Positions 53,791 to 63,632 of a DNA stretch of 64,000 nucleotides are shown piece after piece. The notes below the pieces were generated by a model. It searched no databases. It was not told the DNA's origin and saw only the letters and a program-made list of their open reading frames with translations. The translations under genes were made by a program, and so were the position numbers. This DNA comes from Methylobacterium gnaphalii. GTDB taxonomy: Bacteria > Pseudomonadota > Alphaproteobacteria > Rhizobiales > Beijerinckiaceae. Location: contig NZ_BJZV01000008.1 in assembly GCF_007992215.1 (NCBI RefSeq), positions 1 through 64,000 on the forward strand, given 5' to 3'. The stretch's first letter is position 1, and every line of letters begins with the position of its first letter.

Positions 53791-55680
53791 TTGAGCGAGA
53801 CGGATACCGTCAACGCGAATGTGGAGCGGCATGAGTTCGGTGCGGAGGTTGGGCGGCTGCTCGATCTCGTGGTTCATGCCCTCTACTCGGATCGCGAGAT
53901 CTTCTTGCGTGAGCTCGTTGCCAACGCGGCCGACGCAACCGATCGCCGCCGCTTCGAGGCGCTGACCAATGAAGCCCTCGCACTGCCGGCGGATGCCAAG
54001 ATTCGCATCGCCCCCGACAAGGACGCGAAGACGCTGACGATCTCGGATTCTGGGATCGGCATGTCGAAAGAGGATCTCGCCAAGAATCTTGGCACCATCG
54101 CACGCTCCGGCACGCGCGCCTTCTCGCAGGCACTTGGCGACGCCAAGCCCGCCGAAGGCTCCGAGGACAACCGCCCGAGCCTGATCGGCCAGTTCGGCGT
54201 CGGCTTCTACTCGGCCTTCATGGTGGCCGACCGTGTCACCGTCACCTCGCGCCAGGCTGGCACCGACGAGGCATGGCGCTGGGCCTCCGATGGGCAGGGC
54301 AGCTACACCATCGAGAAGGCCGAGCGCGATCAGGCCGGCACGGACATCGTGCTCGCCCTCAAGGACGACGCTGGCGAGTACTTGGAGAGCTACCGTCTCG
54401 ACCACGTCGTGAAGAAGTGGGCCGACAACATCGCCGTGCCGATCGTCATCGTCGGCGAGGAGGGCAAGGAAGAGGCGGCCAACCAGGGTACTGCGCTGTG
54501 GCGGAAGTCCAAGTCCGAGATCACGGACGAACAGTACAAGGAGTTCTACCGGACGGTCAGCCACAACTTCGACGAGCCCTGGGCCACGCTGCACTGGCGG
54601 GCCGAGGGCGCGCTGGAATTCTCGGGCCTGCTCTTCGTGCCGGGCATGAAGCCGTTCATGCCTGTGGAGGACGACCGCCGCTCCAAGGTCCGTCTACACG
54701 TCCGGCGCATGTTCATCACCGACGAGGCCGAGCTGCTGCCGAACTGGCTGCGCTTCGTGGCAGGTGTGGTCGACACCGACGATCTGCCGCTGAACGTCTC
54801 GCGCGAGATGCTGCAATCGACCCCGGCCCTCCAGAAGATCCGCCGTGCCGTGACGACCCGCGTGATCAACGAGCTGTCCAACCGCTCGAAGAACGCCGAG
54901 AAGCAGGACGAGTACCTCAAGTTCTTCGAGAACTTCGGTCCGGTCCTCAAGGAAGGCATCTACGAGGATTTCGAGCGCCGCTCTGAGATTGCTCCGCTGC
55001 TGCGCTTCCGTTCGACCACGCAGGAAGGCTGGACGACGCTTGCCGACTACGTCTCGCGGATGAAGCCGGAGCAGGAGGCGATCTACTATCTCGTCGCCGA
55101 CGACGCCGAGGCCGCGAAGAAGTCGCCGCAGCTCGAGGGCTTCGCTGCCCGGGGCGTCGAGGTGCTGCTGCTCTCGGACCATGTCGACGCCTTCTGGCCG
55201 GAGCAGCTCGGCAAGTTCGAGGAGAAGAACCTTCGCTCGGTGACGCAAGCTTCGGCCGACCTTGCCAAGCTGAAGCCGGAGGGCGAAGACGCCGATACGC
55301 CAGAGGCCGATAAGCTCGTTGCCGCACTGAAGCTCGCCCTGGAGAAGGACGTCTCCGAAGTGCGCACCACCGACCGTTTGGTCGACAGCGCCGTGGTGTT
55401 GGCCTCGTCCGGCATGGGTCCCGATCTGCAGATGCAGCGCCTGATGCGCCGCGCCGGCCGCGGCTTCGGAGGCGGCATGCCGGTGCTGGAGATCAACCCG
55501 CGCCATCCGCTGATCCAGGCGCTCAGTGCCCGGGCGGAGGCCGGCGAGGACATCACCGAGTCGGCTGGCACGCTGCTCGACCTCGCCCGAATCCAGGACG
55601 GCGACACGCCGCGTGACCCGATCGGCTTCGCCCGCGCCGTCGCGGCGGCGTTGGCGGGGACGGAGAAGGCGGCGGGATGA
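53791..55680 (+). CDS. htpG: Molecular chaperone HtpG (Hsp90)
   Basis: 629 residues. The GHKL ATPase domain shows [40 protein letters not shown] and [20 protein letters not shown]; middle domain RGVVDT-type segment [20 protein letters not shown]. The C-terminal dimer domain is present, without MEEVD as in all bacterial forms. I chose TTG 53791 because GGGAGA lies 8 bases before it and [19 protein letters not shown] is the family N-terminus; GTG 53776 is open too. Its stop overlaps the next ORF (ATGA). Confidence 0.96.
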   Translation: MSETDTVNANVERHEFGAEVGRLLDLVVHALYSDREIFLRELVANAADATDRRRFEALTNEALALPADAKIRIAPDKDAKTLTISDSGIGMSKEDLAKNLGTIARSGTRAFSQALGDAKPAEGSEDNRPSLIGQFGVGFYSAFMVADRVTVTSRQAGTDEAWRWASDGQGSYTIEKAERDQAGTDIVLALKDDAGEYLESYRLDHVVKKWADNIAVPIVIVGEEGKEEAANQGTALWRKSKSEITDEQYKEFYRTVSHNFDEPWATLHWRAEGALEFSGLLFVPGMKPFMPVEDDRRSKVRLHVRRMFITDEAELLPNWLRFVAGVVDTDDLPLNVSREMLQSTPALQKIRRAVTTRVINELSNRSKNAEKQDEYLKFFENFGPVLKEGIYEDFERRSEIAPLLRFRSTTQEGWTTLADYVSRMKPEQEAIYYLVADDAEAAKKSPQLEGFAARGVEVLLLSDHVDAFWPEQLGKFEEKNLRSVTQASADLAKLKPEGEDADTPEADKLVAALKLALEKDVSEVRTTDRLVDSAVVLASSGMGPDLQMQRLMRRAGRGFGGGMPVLEINPRHPLIQALSARAEAGEDITESAGTLLDLARIQDGDTPRDPIGFARAVAAALAGTEKAAG

Positions 55681-56024
55681 ACGAACACGGCGGCCCGTTG
55701 ACAGCCGGGCCGCCGCCGAGAGAGGTGAGGGCAATGGCCTCCGATGCATTGCCCGAACCGACTTCCTCCCACCGAGACGGTCCGATCGCGCTGGCTATTG
55801 CTGCCATCGTGTTCGCAACGGTTGCGATTGGCGCGCTGGTGCAGGGAGCACCGCGTGAGCCGGCACTGGCTACGGTGGTGTTTCCTGACAGCGATCCGAC
55901 CTGCGCCGAGTGGAGCGACGGCTGCCGCGCCTGCATGCGCACGCCGGACGGTTCCGTCTGCTCGACTCCGGGCATCGCCTGCACGGCCGGCCAACAGGAA
56001 TGCCTGCGCCGCAAGACGCCGTGA
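55677..56024 (+). CDS. Membrane-anchored protein with Cys-rich periplasmic tail
   Basis: 115 residues. One membrane segment ([20 protein letters not shown], about residues 36-55) precedes a short periplasmic domain with six cysteines spaced C-x7-C-x2-C-x9-C-x6-C-x7-C, starting at [17 protein letters not shown]. Six cysteines in 36 residues suggest three disulfides. It overlaps htpG (ATGA) and gluQ (GTGA), so it is translated as the middle gene of an operon. Start may instead be ATG 55734. Function unknown. Confidence 0.7.
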   Translation: MNEHGGPLTAGPPPREVRAMASDALPEPTSSHRDGPIALAIAAIVFATVAIGALVQGAPREPALATVVFPDSDPTCAEWSDGCRACMRTPDGSVCSTPGIACTAGQQECLRRKTP

Positions 56025-56890
56025 GCGTACCGCTCCTCCGCTTCGCCCCGAGCCCCAACGGCCGCCTTCACTTCGGCCACGCCTATTCCGCCTTGCTCAA
56101 CGATGATGTCGCGCGGCGGCTAGGCGGCCGCTGCCTGCTGCGGATTGAGGACATCGATCCGGGCCGCTCCCGTCCTGAACTGATCGGCGCAATCGAGGAG
56201 GATCTGGCCTGGCTCGGGCTTACCTACGAACGGCCCATGCGGCGCCAGTCGGAGCATATGGGCGTCTATCGCCGGGCGCTCGATCAATTGATCGAACGAC
56301 GCCTCGTCTATCCCTGTTTCTGCTCCCGTGGGACGATCCGGGCGCGCGTTGCGCAAATGCAGGCGGCTGGCACGCGCATCATTGTCGATCCCGACGGCAC
56401 CCCGATCTACCCCGGCACTTGCCGTACCATGTCGGATGAGCAGTCAGCGCAGCTTCGTTCACGAGGCGCGCCGCATACTTGGCGGCTCGACATGGCCCGC
56501 GCGCTCGATGTGGCGCCGTATCCTTTCGGTTTCCGGTGTTTCGAGCCGGATGGCTCTGGAGCGGACGTTCCAGCCGATCCTTCGCGCTGGGGCGACGCCG
56601 TGATCGCCCGCCGAGATGTGCCGACGAGCTACCATCTCTCCGTCGTTCTCGACGACGACGCCCAAGGCATCAGCCACATCGTGCGCGGGGCCGATCTGCT
56701 CGCAGCAACCGATCTGCACGTTCTGTTGCAACGTCTGCTCGGCTTGCGCTCGCCAGCCTATCATCACCACCGGCTGATCATGGCGGAGGACGGCGAAAAG
56801 CTCGCCAAGTCGCGCGGATCGGAGACGCTCGGCGACCTGCGCGCGCGTGGTGTCACCTCGGCTGAAATCCGAGCCAAACTTGGGTTCTGA
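56021..56890 (+). CDS. gluQ: Glutamyl-Q tRNA(Asp) synthetase
   Basis: Attaches glutamate to queuosine at the wobble base of tRNA(Asp). 289 residues, the size of a GluRS catalytic core without anticodon domain. HIGH-type motif FAPSPNGRLHFGHAYSAL, LLRIEDIDPGRSRPE, zinc-site cysteines in YPCFCSRG and PGTCR, and the KMSKS equivalent GEKLAKSRGS. Starts with GTG 56021, overlapping the previous stop. Confidence 0.92.
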   Translation: MSVPLLRFAPSPNGRLHFGHAYSALLNDDVARRLGGRCLLRIEDIDPGRSRPELIGAIEEDLAWLGLTYERPMRRQSEHMGVYRRALDQLIERRLVYPCFCSRGTIRARVAQMQAAGTRIIVDPDGTPIYPGTCRTMSDEQSAQLRSRGAPHTWRLDMARALDVAPYPFGFRCFEPDGSGADVPADPSRWGDAVIARRDVPTSYHLSVVLDDDAQGISHIVRGADLLAATDLHVLLQRLLGLRSPAYHHHRLIMAEDGEKLAKSRGSETLGDLRARGVTSAEIRAKLGF

Positions 56891-56967
56891 GTGACCTCGC
56901 TGCTGACACCCACCACCTCAGCATGAGGGACGCTGACGGTACCGCCCGCTGGAACACTCCAGTGTGC

Positions 56968-59118
56968 TCACCGCATGGCGTCGCGCTGTGCCATCGTCGT
57001 GGCGCTCTTCGACTTTTGCATCGTCGCCTCGATCTGGTCGCGTTGGCGCTTGAACTCAGCGAGCAGGCGTCCGTCGAGTTCGCGGCCGCGGGGCACGCGG
57101 ATCTTCAACGGGTCAACGAAGTGGCCGTTGATAATCACCTCGTAGTGCAGGTGGGGGCCAGTGGAGAGGCCGGTCGTTCCCACGTATCCGATAACTTGAC
57201 CCTGAGTGACGCGCACACCCTCTCTCATGCCGCGTGCGAAGCGCGACATGTGATTGTAGGTGGTGATGTAGCCGTTGATGTGCTGGATCTCGACGCGCTG
57301 ACCGTAGCCTGATGACCAGTCGGCTTTGATCACGGTGCCATTGCCGGCGGCGAGGATCGGGGTGCCGATCGCGTTCGCCCAGTCGACTCCGGTATGGAGC
57401 TTGGCGTAGCCGAGCACTGGATGGCGGCGATAGCCGTAGCCCGAGCGCAGGATTCCGTCGGCGATCGGCTTGCGCATCAGGAACTTCTTCAACGAGCGGC
57501 CCTGCTCGTCGAGATAGTCCACCGACCCGTCGTCGGGCGACTGGAAACGATAGATCTTGCGAACGTCGCCGCCGAGATTGAGCGAGGCGTAGAGCAGTTC
57601 CGGCCGCTCGTTGGCGCTCGCGCCCGAATCTTCGTCGTAACTGTAGAACACGTCGAGGCTGTCGCCGGTCGAGATCCGGCGCTGGAAGTCGACGTCGTAG
57701 CTGAAGACCCGGACGATGTCTTCGAGCGCCGCTTTCGGAATTTCGTGCCGCGCGGCTGTCTCGTAGAGGCTCTGGTAGAGGCGCGGGCCAGAGCCAGTCT
57801 CTTCTTCGTCGTCATCTTCATCGGCCGTGTTGGCCTGGGGCAGCGGCTTGCCGGCCTGGACCTCGTCACTCGGTGGAGCCACAGAGACAAAGCTGCCGCG
57901 GTCGTTCATCGCAGCGATCGCCTCGACACCCTTCTCGCCGTAGAGCACCACGCGCGTGACGCGCCGACCATCACCAGGCTTCGGCCCGGGCGCGATCTGC
58001 ACACGGAACTGCTGACCCTCGTTGAGGGCGGCCGTCTTGGTCTTGCCGCCCAGTGCCGTGACGATGCCGCGGATCGCATCGTCGTCCGCCAGACCGGTCG
58101 CCTTCAGGATTGCCTCGATCGTATCGCCGCGCTTGAGCGCGAGGTCACGTTCCTCCACGAGGGCCGTCTCGCCCGTCCTGAGTTCGACCTTGCTGAGACT
58201 GGTGACGTTCTCGGGGACCACGAGGACGTCGATGGACTTGAACGGGCTGGCATCTTTTCCGGCAATCCCGGCTGTGTCGAACCCGGCAGAGGCGGACCCC
58301 GGCTGCAGCGTGCGCGAGAGCATGATTTGCGGCGCGATCGGCAGCGCAGTGCGCCGGCCGGCCTCTGCGGTGAGGCGGCGGTCCTCCTCGACCTGAGCCG
58401 TAACGTCGTCGTCGGTGAGCGCCGGGGCGCTCGCATCCATCGGCAGGTCGCTGAGATCGCGCTTGATCACGCTGACCTCGGCACCGGGGCCATCCGCCGC
58501 TGCGCCGGGATCCGATGCGCGGTCCTGCGGCTCCTCCGAAGTGATCTTCATCGGATCGAACTTCGGCACGTCGGTGGCGAACACGCCCGTCTGCATCGAC
58601 AAGGTGGTTGAGACGCGCACGAACGGCTTGACCTTGATGATCTCGCGGTCGCCGAGCCGCACCGTTACCGGCGTGCGGAAGGTCTGCTTGGCGGAGGCGA
58701 TCATCAGGTTGCGCACGAGGCGGTCGCCCTTGTGCGCAACGCTGGCACCGTCCTCGCCGACCTCGCGCTGAGAAGAGAGGGTTACCTTCTCGGGAATTGC
58801 AGCAAAGGATGCGCCGCTCGTCAGCGAAACCCGGATTGCCGCGCCGAGCAGCGCTGCGCCAGTGATACCGGTGAGCGCGCTGGCGCAGAGCCACCGCACG
58901 TTGACGTCGCGCCGGTCGACCTGCGTCGCCTCGCCGCCAGCCATGTTGAGCGGCGGCTCGATGCCGCGCTCGAACAGACGCGAGGGCCGTCCTGTGGAGG
59001 GGCCGCGCGCCTCGCCGATCTTGAGCCGCTCGCGGGTCAACGGCGTACCATGGTCAAGGGTCTCGGGCTCCAGGACGGGAGGTCGCCCGATGCGGGGAAG
59101 CCGGTCCGGTGCGGGCAC
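56968..59118 (-). CDS. M23 family metallopeptidase (LytM-type, membrane anchored)
   Basis: 716 residues. One N-terminal membrane anchor (about residues 75-95, LCASALTGITGAALLGAAIR), a long periplasmic linker with charged low-complexity parts (DEDDDEEETGS), an opioid-growth/LysM-like segment (RGDTIEAILKATGLADDDAI) and the C-terminal M23 domain. Zinc ligands are visible in KLHTGVDWA (His, Asp) and GPHLHYEV (His). It should cleave peptidoglycan cross-links, in the manner of MepM-type enzymes. GTG 59118 is the first start after an in-frame stop; an ATG in a different frame lies upstream. Confidence 0.9.
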   Translation of the reverse strand: MPAPDRLPRIGRPPVLEPETLDHGTPLTRERLKIGEARGPSTGRPSRLFERGIEPPLNMAGGEATQVDRRDVNVRWLCASALTGITGAALLGAAIRVSLTSGASFAAIPEKVTLSSQREVGEDGASVAHKGDRLVRNLMIASAKQTFRTPVTVRLGDREIIKVKPFVRVSTTLSMQTGVFATDVPKFDPMKITSEEPQDRASDPGAAADGPGAEVSVIKRDLSDLPMDASAPALTDDDVTAQVEEDRRLTAEAGRRTALPIAPQIMLSRTLQPGSASAGFDTAGIAGKDASPFKSIDVLVVPENVTSLSKVELRTGETALVEERDLALKRGDTIEAILKATGLADDDAIRGIVTALGGKTKTAALNEGQQFRVQIAPGPKPGDGRRVTRVVLYGEKGVEAIAAMNDRGSFVSVAPPSDEVQAGKPLPQANTADEDDDEEETGSGPRLYQSLYETAARHEIPKAALEDIVRVFSYDVDFQRRISTGDSLDVFYSYDEDSGASANERPELLYASLNLGGDVRKIYRFQSPDDGSVDYLDEQGRSLKKFLMRKPIADGILRSGYGYRRHPVLGYAKLHTGVDWANAIGTPILAAGNGTVIKADWSSGYGQRVEIQHINGYITTYNHMSRFARGMREGVRVTQGQVIGYVGTTGLSTGPHLHYEVIINGHFVDPLKIRVPRGRELDGRLLAEFKRQRDQIEATMQKSKSATTMAQRDAMR

Positions 59119-59394
59119 GGTCGTGCCGGGCGGATCGGCTCTCGGTTCGAGCGAGGGGCGTCACTCATCGTGTCGAGGCCCAGCGTGTCGAGATTGAGGC
59201 GCGGGGCAGCTTCGGAAGCGATCCGCACCGGTTCCTGACGGACGGTGCGACGGCTGCCGGACCGACGCCGTCTGCGCCACCATCTAGCATGGATGGCGTG
59301 CTCGGCGTCTACCATGTGCTGTCACTGCTCGGCGACACATCAGATCTTATGCGTTGCTTGGACTTTGGACTGTATTGACGGGCGAACGACCCTG
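59119..59394. other. Divergent leader region between the M23 peptidase and the btu operon
   Basis: 276 bases that hold the peptidase promoter and the promoter for the riboswitch transcript. Bases 59300-59385 are less GC-rich, a likely position for the btu promoter. No ORF with recognisable content was seen. Confidence 0.4.
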
Positions 59395-59583
59395 CGCCTA
59401 GCTGATCCTGACGGTTCCCTCCGGGGATCAAAAGGGAACGCGGTGAGGGGCTTTAGGCCCGATACCGCGGCTGCCCCCGCAACTGTAAGCGGCGAGCCTT
59501 CCGCCACCTGTGTCACTGGGTTCCTCGACCCGGGAAGACGGATGGAAGGCAGCGACCCGCGAGCCAGGAGACCTGCCGTCAGT
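59395..59583 (+). ncRNA. Cobalamin (AdoCbl) riboswitch
   Basis: All landmarks of the B12-binding aptamer appear in order: GGTTCCC (59413-59419) pairing with GGGAACGCGGTG (59434-59445), GCTGCCCCCGCAACTGTAAG (59470-59489), the GGGAAG-N-CGGATGG segment (59532-59544) and the B12 box AGCCAGGAGACCTGCC (59562-59577). It sits in the leader of btuB, 125 bases before the coding start, and should shut off the btu transport operon when cobalamin is abundant. Confidence 0.95.
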
Positions 59584-59708
59584 CGTGGTCACACGCGAAA
59601 CACGCTGGGCGGGGTGCCCTGGTGGGTGTCGAAGCCTCCGGCTGTGCCCGTGTGGTGAGACCTCGTTCGCGGTGACGTGCCACTGCCGTCGCCCGAGGTC
59701 GCTTTCCT

Positions 59709-61706
59709 GTGTTGCATCTCAGTCCAAGAGCGCTCAAGCGCACGCTCTGGTCATGCGTAGCGTTTACGCTTCTCGACAGCCTACCGGCGTTCGCTCAGCA
59801 GACGATCACGCCCCTCGCGAATGCTGGCCCTGGGACGGCGGACACGCTCGAAGAAATCTCGGTCAGCGCGACAGGCGTGCCGACACCGATCTCGCAGACG
59901 GGATCGAGCGTCACGGTGCTCAGCGCGGAGACGCTGGAGCAGCAGCAGCGCCGTACGGTGTCGGACGCGCTCCAGCAGGTGCCCGGCCTCAACATCGTGC
60001 AGAATGGCGGTCCCGGCGGGCAGACCTCGGTCTTCATCCGCGGCGCGAACCCGAACCACACCAAGGTTCTGATCGACGGGATCGATGCGAGCGATCCATC
60101 CAACGCGAACGGCGCCATCGACTTTGCTCATCTGCTGACGGACGACCTCGCGCGCATCGAGGTGCTGCGCGGGCCGCAGAGCGGGCTCTACGGTGCCGAC
60201 GCCATCGGCGGCGTCGTCTCTTTCACCACCAAGCGTGGCGAAGGGCCGACCAAGATCGCAGCCCGCGTCGAGGGAGGCTCCTACGGCACCTTCAACCAAA
60301 GCAGCCGCCTCAGCGGCTCGCAGGACGGATTCGACTACTCGGTCTCGGTGGCCCATTTCCGTGCGGCGGCGACGCCCGTTACGCCGCTCGACCTCGTGCC
60401 TCCTTCCGGGCTGCGCCGTCCGAACTACTACGACAACGAGACCGTCTCGGCGAAACTCGGCTACCAGGTGACGGATGAGTTTCGCATCAACTCGACCACT
60501 CGGTTCAGCAACGCGACGCTTCGCTTCAATACCGACGATTACAGCCTCTTTCCGGCCCCCGTTCAGTTCGGAACTCTTCGGAACCAGCAAGGTAACCAGC
60601 AGCTCTTTTCGCGCAACGAGGCCGAATGGACCCCGGTCGCGGGTTTTCGAAATGTCTTCGCCGTCAACTATTCGAATTTGTTCAACCGCAACACCGGCGA
60701 CATCTACAATCCGCTGAGCATGCTTCCGACGGACAGCACCGGCGAGCGGCTGCGCTACGAGTATCGCGGCGACTATCTGCTTTCGCCCGGCAACCTGATC
60801 CTGTTCGGCGCGCAGCGTGACGAAGAGCGCCTATCCACCTTCGACCCGAACCCCTTCGGGACCGGCGAGTCGAAGGCGCGCAAGGGCAACACCGCGGGTT
60901 ATATCGAGGCGCAGCTCACGCCCTTCGATCGCGCCGCCCTCGTCGCCAACCTGCGCCATGACGAGAACGACGCCTTCGGCCCCGCCACAACCTTCCGCGT
61001 GGCACCGAGCTATGTCCTGCCGTTTTCAGAAACCCGCCTTAAGGGCAGCGTCGGCAGCGGCTTCAAGACACCGACGCTGTATCAGCTCTACTTGAACATC
61101 CCGACGATCGGGCAGATTGCCAACCCAAATCTGCGGCCCGAGGAGAGCCTCGGCTACGATGCCGCCTTCGAGCAACCACTCGGCGAACGAGTGCTCGTCG
61201 GCGCGACTTACTACCATAACGACTATAGGAACCTGATCCAGACCGAGTTTCTGCCGGGCTTCCAGTACCGTTGGGTGAATGTCGGCCGGGCCGAATCCTA
61301 CGGAGCGGAGGCGTTCGCCTCGGTCAAGTTCACGGACACTCTGTCGGGACGGCTCGACTACACGAATACTGTCACGAAGGACGAAGTGAGCAACCTCGAA
61401 CTCCTGCGCCGACCGCGCCATAAGGGCAGCGCAACGGCGCTCTGGACGCCGATGCCCGGCCTGACGCTCAGCGGCACCCTCGTCGTGATCGGACCCTTCG
61501 TCGATGGCAACCGCGACTTTTCGGTGCCGCGCCTGAAGAACCCGGGCTTCACCACCATCAACCTCGCGGTGAACTACGACATCGACGAAACCGTGAGCGT
61601 CTTCGGACGGGTCGATAACCTGTTCGACCGCCGCTACGAGAACCCGACCGGGTATCTCGGACCGGGCCTCGCCGTGTATGGCGGTGTCCGCGTGAGCACG
61701 TTCTGA
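59709..61706 (+). CDS. btuB: TonB-dependent cobalamin receptor BtuB
   Basis: 665 residues. Signal peptide (about 1-29), a TonB-box-like EEISVSATG, a plug domain (VSDALQQVPGLNIVQNGGPG, FIRGANPNHTKVLIDGIDAS, RIEVLRGPQSGLYGADAIGG) and a 22-strand barrel ending in VYGGVRVSTF with the terminal Phe required for outer-membrane insertion. It begins at GTG 59709 or TTG 59712. Riboswitch control and the following btuF, btuC and btuD identify the ligand as cobalamin. Confidence 0.94.
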   Translation: MLHLSPRALKRTLWSCVAFTLLDSLPAFAQQTITPLANAGPGTADTLEEISVSATGVPTPISQTGSSVTVLSAETLEQQQRRTVSDALQQVPGLNIVQNGGPGGQTSVFIRGANPNHTKVLIDGIDASDPSNANGAIDFAHLLTDDLARIEVLRGPQSGLYGADAIGGVVSFTTKRGEGPTKIAARVEGGSYGTFNQSSRLSGSQDGFDYSVSVAHFRAAATPVTPLDLVPPSGLRRPNYYDNETVSAKLGYQVTDEFRINSTTRFSNATLRFNTDDYSLFPAPVQFGTLRNQQGNQQLFSRNEAEWTPVAGFRNVFAVNYSNLFNRNTGDIYNPLSMLPTDSTGERLRYEYRGDYLLSPGNLILFGAQRDEERLSTFDPNPFGTGESKARKGNTAGYIEAQLTPFDRAALVANLRHDENDAFGPATTFRVAPSYVLPFSETRLKGSVGSGFKTPTLYQLYLNIPTIGQIANPNLRPEESLGYDAAFEQPLGERVLVGATYYHNDYRNLIQTEFLPGFQYRWVNVGRAESYGAEAFASVKFTDTLSGRLDYTNTVTKDEVSNLELLRRPRHKGSATALWTPMPGLTLSGTLVVIGPFVDGNRDFSVPRLKNPGFTTINLAVNYDIDETVSVFGRVDNLFDRRYENPTGYLGPGLAVYGGVRVSTF

Positions 61707-61710
61707 AACG

Positions 61711-62613
61711 ATGCGAAGCCTGACCCTCCTTGCGACCCTGCTAGCGGCCTGCCTAGCTGCCCGCAGCGTTGCGGCTGGAGAACTGGCTCTGCCGGTGCAC
61801 CCGGCGCGCGTCGTTTCGATGAATCTCTGCGCGGACGAGCTTGTCCTGCGCCTCGCCGATCGCGACCAGATCACCGGCGTCACCTGGCTCGCGCGCGATC
61901 CCCGCGGTTCGTCGGTGTTCGCCGAGGCGGTCGACGTGCCCCGGACGCGCGGCCTGTCCGAGGAGGTGCTCGCCCTGCATCCGGACCTCGTGATTGCCGG
62001 TGCCTTCACCACGCGGAGCGCCGTCGGCATGCTGACGCGCATCGGAATGCCCGTGCTCGAACTTGGTGTGCCCGGCGACTTCGACGGCGTTCGGGCTCAG
62101 ATCCGAAAGGTCGCGCAGGCGCTCGGTCATCCCGATCGCGGGGAGGCCTTGGTCGCGGATCTCGACAGGGGGCTCGCCGAAGCCACCGTGGCACCTCGGC
62201 TGCTGCGCGCCCTGGTGATGCGGCCGAACGGCTTTACCGTCGCACCCGGCTCGCTTGGGGATGCCGTCATCCGCGCCGCCGGTCTCGTCAACGTCGCCGC
62301 AGAGATCGGTCGGGACCGCTTGGGCCAAGTGCCCCTCGAAGCAGCCGCCTTCGCAGAGGCGGATCTCATCGTCCTCGACGATGCCAGCACCGAAACGCCC
62401 TCGCTTGCCGACGCGCTGCTGCATCATCCCGTACTGGAGCGGCTTCGCCAGGAGGGGCGGACCGTGTCGATCCCGAACCGGCTCTGGAACTGTCCGGGGC
62501 CGCAGGTCGCGGAGGTGGTGAAGCGCCTTGCCGAGGCGGCAAGGGCGCGCACGGCAGGCTACCCTCTCCCGAAGACGGGCGAGCATTTCTTGCCTGCTGG
62601 CACCCTCCAATGA
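61711..62613 (+). CDS. btuF: Cobalamin ABC transporter substrate-binding protein BtuF
   Basis: 300-residue periplasmic helical-backbone binding protein. Signal peptide (LTLLATLLAACLAARSVAAG) then PARVVSMNLCADELVLRLAD, VDVPRTRGLSEEVLALHPDL, VPGDFDGVRAQIRKVAQALG and PSLADALLHHPVLERLRQEG. It lies four bases after btuB and overlaps btuC by four bases. By position it delivers cobalamin to BtuCD; a siderophore role is less likely given the riboswitch. Confidence 0.88.
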   Translation: MRSLTLLATLLAACLAARSVAAGELALPVHPARVVSMNLCADELVLRLADRDQITGVTWLARDPRGSSVFAEAVDVPRTRGLSEEVLALHPDLVIAGAFTTRSAVGMLTRIGMPVLELGVPGDFDGVRAQIRKVAQALGHPDRGEALVADLDRGLAEATVAPRLLRALVMRPNGFTVAPGSLGDAVIRAAGLVNVAAEIGRDRLGQVPLEAAAFAEADLIVLDDASTETPSLADALLHHPVLERLRQEGRTVSIPNRLWNCPGPQVAEVVKRLAEAARARTAGYPLPKTGEHFLPAGTLQ

Positions 62614-63632
62614 ATGCGCCACTGTCGCCGCTCGTTCAGCGATCTCACCCCGGCCGGTGGCTCGTGCCGAGCCTGGCCCTTCTCGTCGCAATCCTCGTCA
62701 TCGTCTCGATCTCCAGCGGGTATGCCGCTTTCGATGTGCCGGCCGCGGCCGCTGATTGGCTCGCGGGCCGCAACACCTTGCAGGCCCTCGTGTTCTGGGA
62801 GTTGCGCCTCCCACGGGCGCTGCTTGGTGCTCTGGTTGGCTTCAGCCTCGGTCTCACGGGGGCCGTGATGCAGGGCTATCTCCGCAACCCGCTCGCCGAC
62901 CCCGGCATCCTCGGCATCTCCTCGGCTGCGGCACTCGGCGCGGTCATCGTATTTTACAGCGGCATGGCGGGTGCGCTCAGCCTCGCCCTGCCGCTTGGAG
63001 GGATCGCCGGCGCCGCCGGGGCGGCGCTTGCCATCAACCTGCTGGCGATGCGCGGGACCGGCACGCTCGGGCTCATCCTCGCGGGCGTCGGCCTGTCGAG
63101 CCTTGCCGGCGCGCTGACGGCGCTGGCGCTCAACTTCGCGCCGAACCCCTACGCGGCCCTCGAGATCGTCTTCTGGCTGATGGGTTCGCTCACGGACCGC
63201 AGCATGGACCATGTCTGGCTCTGCCTGCCGCTGATGGTGATCGGCTGGTTGATGATGCTCTCTACCAGCCGAGCCCTCGACGCGCTCTCGCTCGGTGAAG
63301 ACACCGCCGCCAGCCTCGGCTTCGACCTCGTCTCAGTGAGGCTGCGCATCGTGACGGGGGCCGCGCTGACGGTCGGAAGCGGCGTCGCAGTGAGCGGTGC
63401 AATCGGCTTCGTCGGTCTGGTGGTGCCCCATCTGGTGCGTCCGCTGGTCGGTGCCCGGCCTTCGGCGAGCCTGCTGCCGAGCGGGTTCGCAGGTGCCGCT
63501 CTCGTCCTGATCGCCGACATCGCCGTGCGGCTGCTGCCGGCACGACCGGAGCTCAAGCTCGGTGTGGTCACGGCGCTCGTCGGTGCGCCGTTCCTGATCG
63601 GCCTGCTGTTCCACCACCGGGGAAGAGGCTGA
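62610..63632 (+). CDS. btuC: Cobalamin ABC transporter permease BtuC (FecCD family)
   Basis: 340 residues, about ten helices. FecCD/BtuC motifs: WELRLPRALLGALVGFSLGL, GAVMQGYLRNPLADPGILG, LALNFAPNPYAALEIVFWLM, TVGSGVAVSGAIGFVGLVVP and HLVRPLVGARPSASLLPSG. ATG overlaps btuF and the stop overlaps btuD (TGATG). Confidence 0.93.
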   Translation: MNAPLSPLVQRSHPGRWLVPSLALLVAILVIVSISSGYAAFDVPAAAADWLAGRNTLQALVFWELRLPRALLGALVGFSLGLTGAVMQGYLRNPLADPGILGISSAAALGAVIVFYSGMAGALSLALPLGGIAGAAGAALAINLLAMRGTGTLGLILAGVGLSSLAGALTALALNFAPNPYAALEIVFWLMGSLTDRSMDHVWLCLPLMVIGWLMMLSTSRALDALSLGEDTAASLGFDLVSVRLRIVTGAALTVGSGVAVSGAIGFVGLVVPHLVRPLVGARPSASLLPSGFAGAALVLIADIAVRLLPARPELKLGVVTALVGAPFLIGLLFHHRGRG

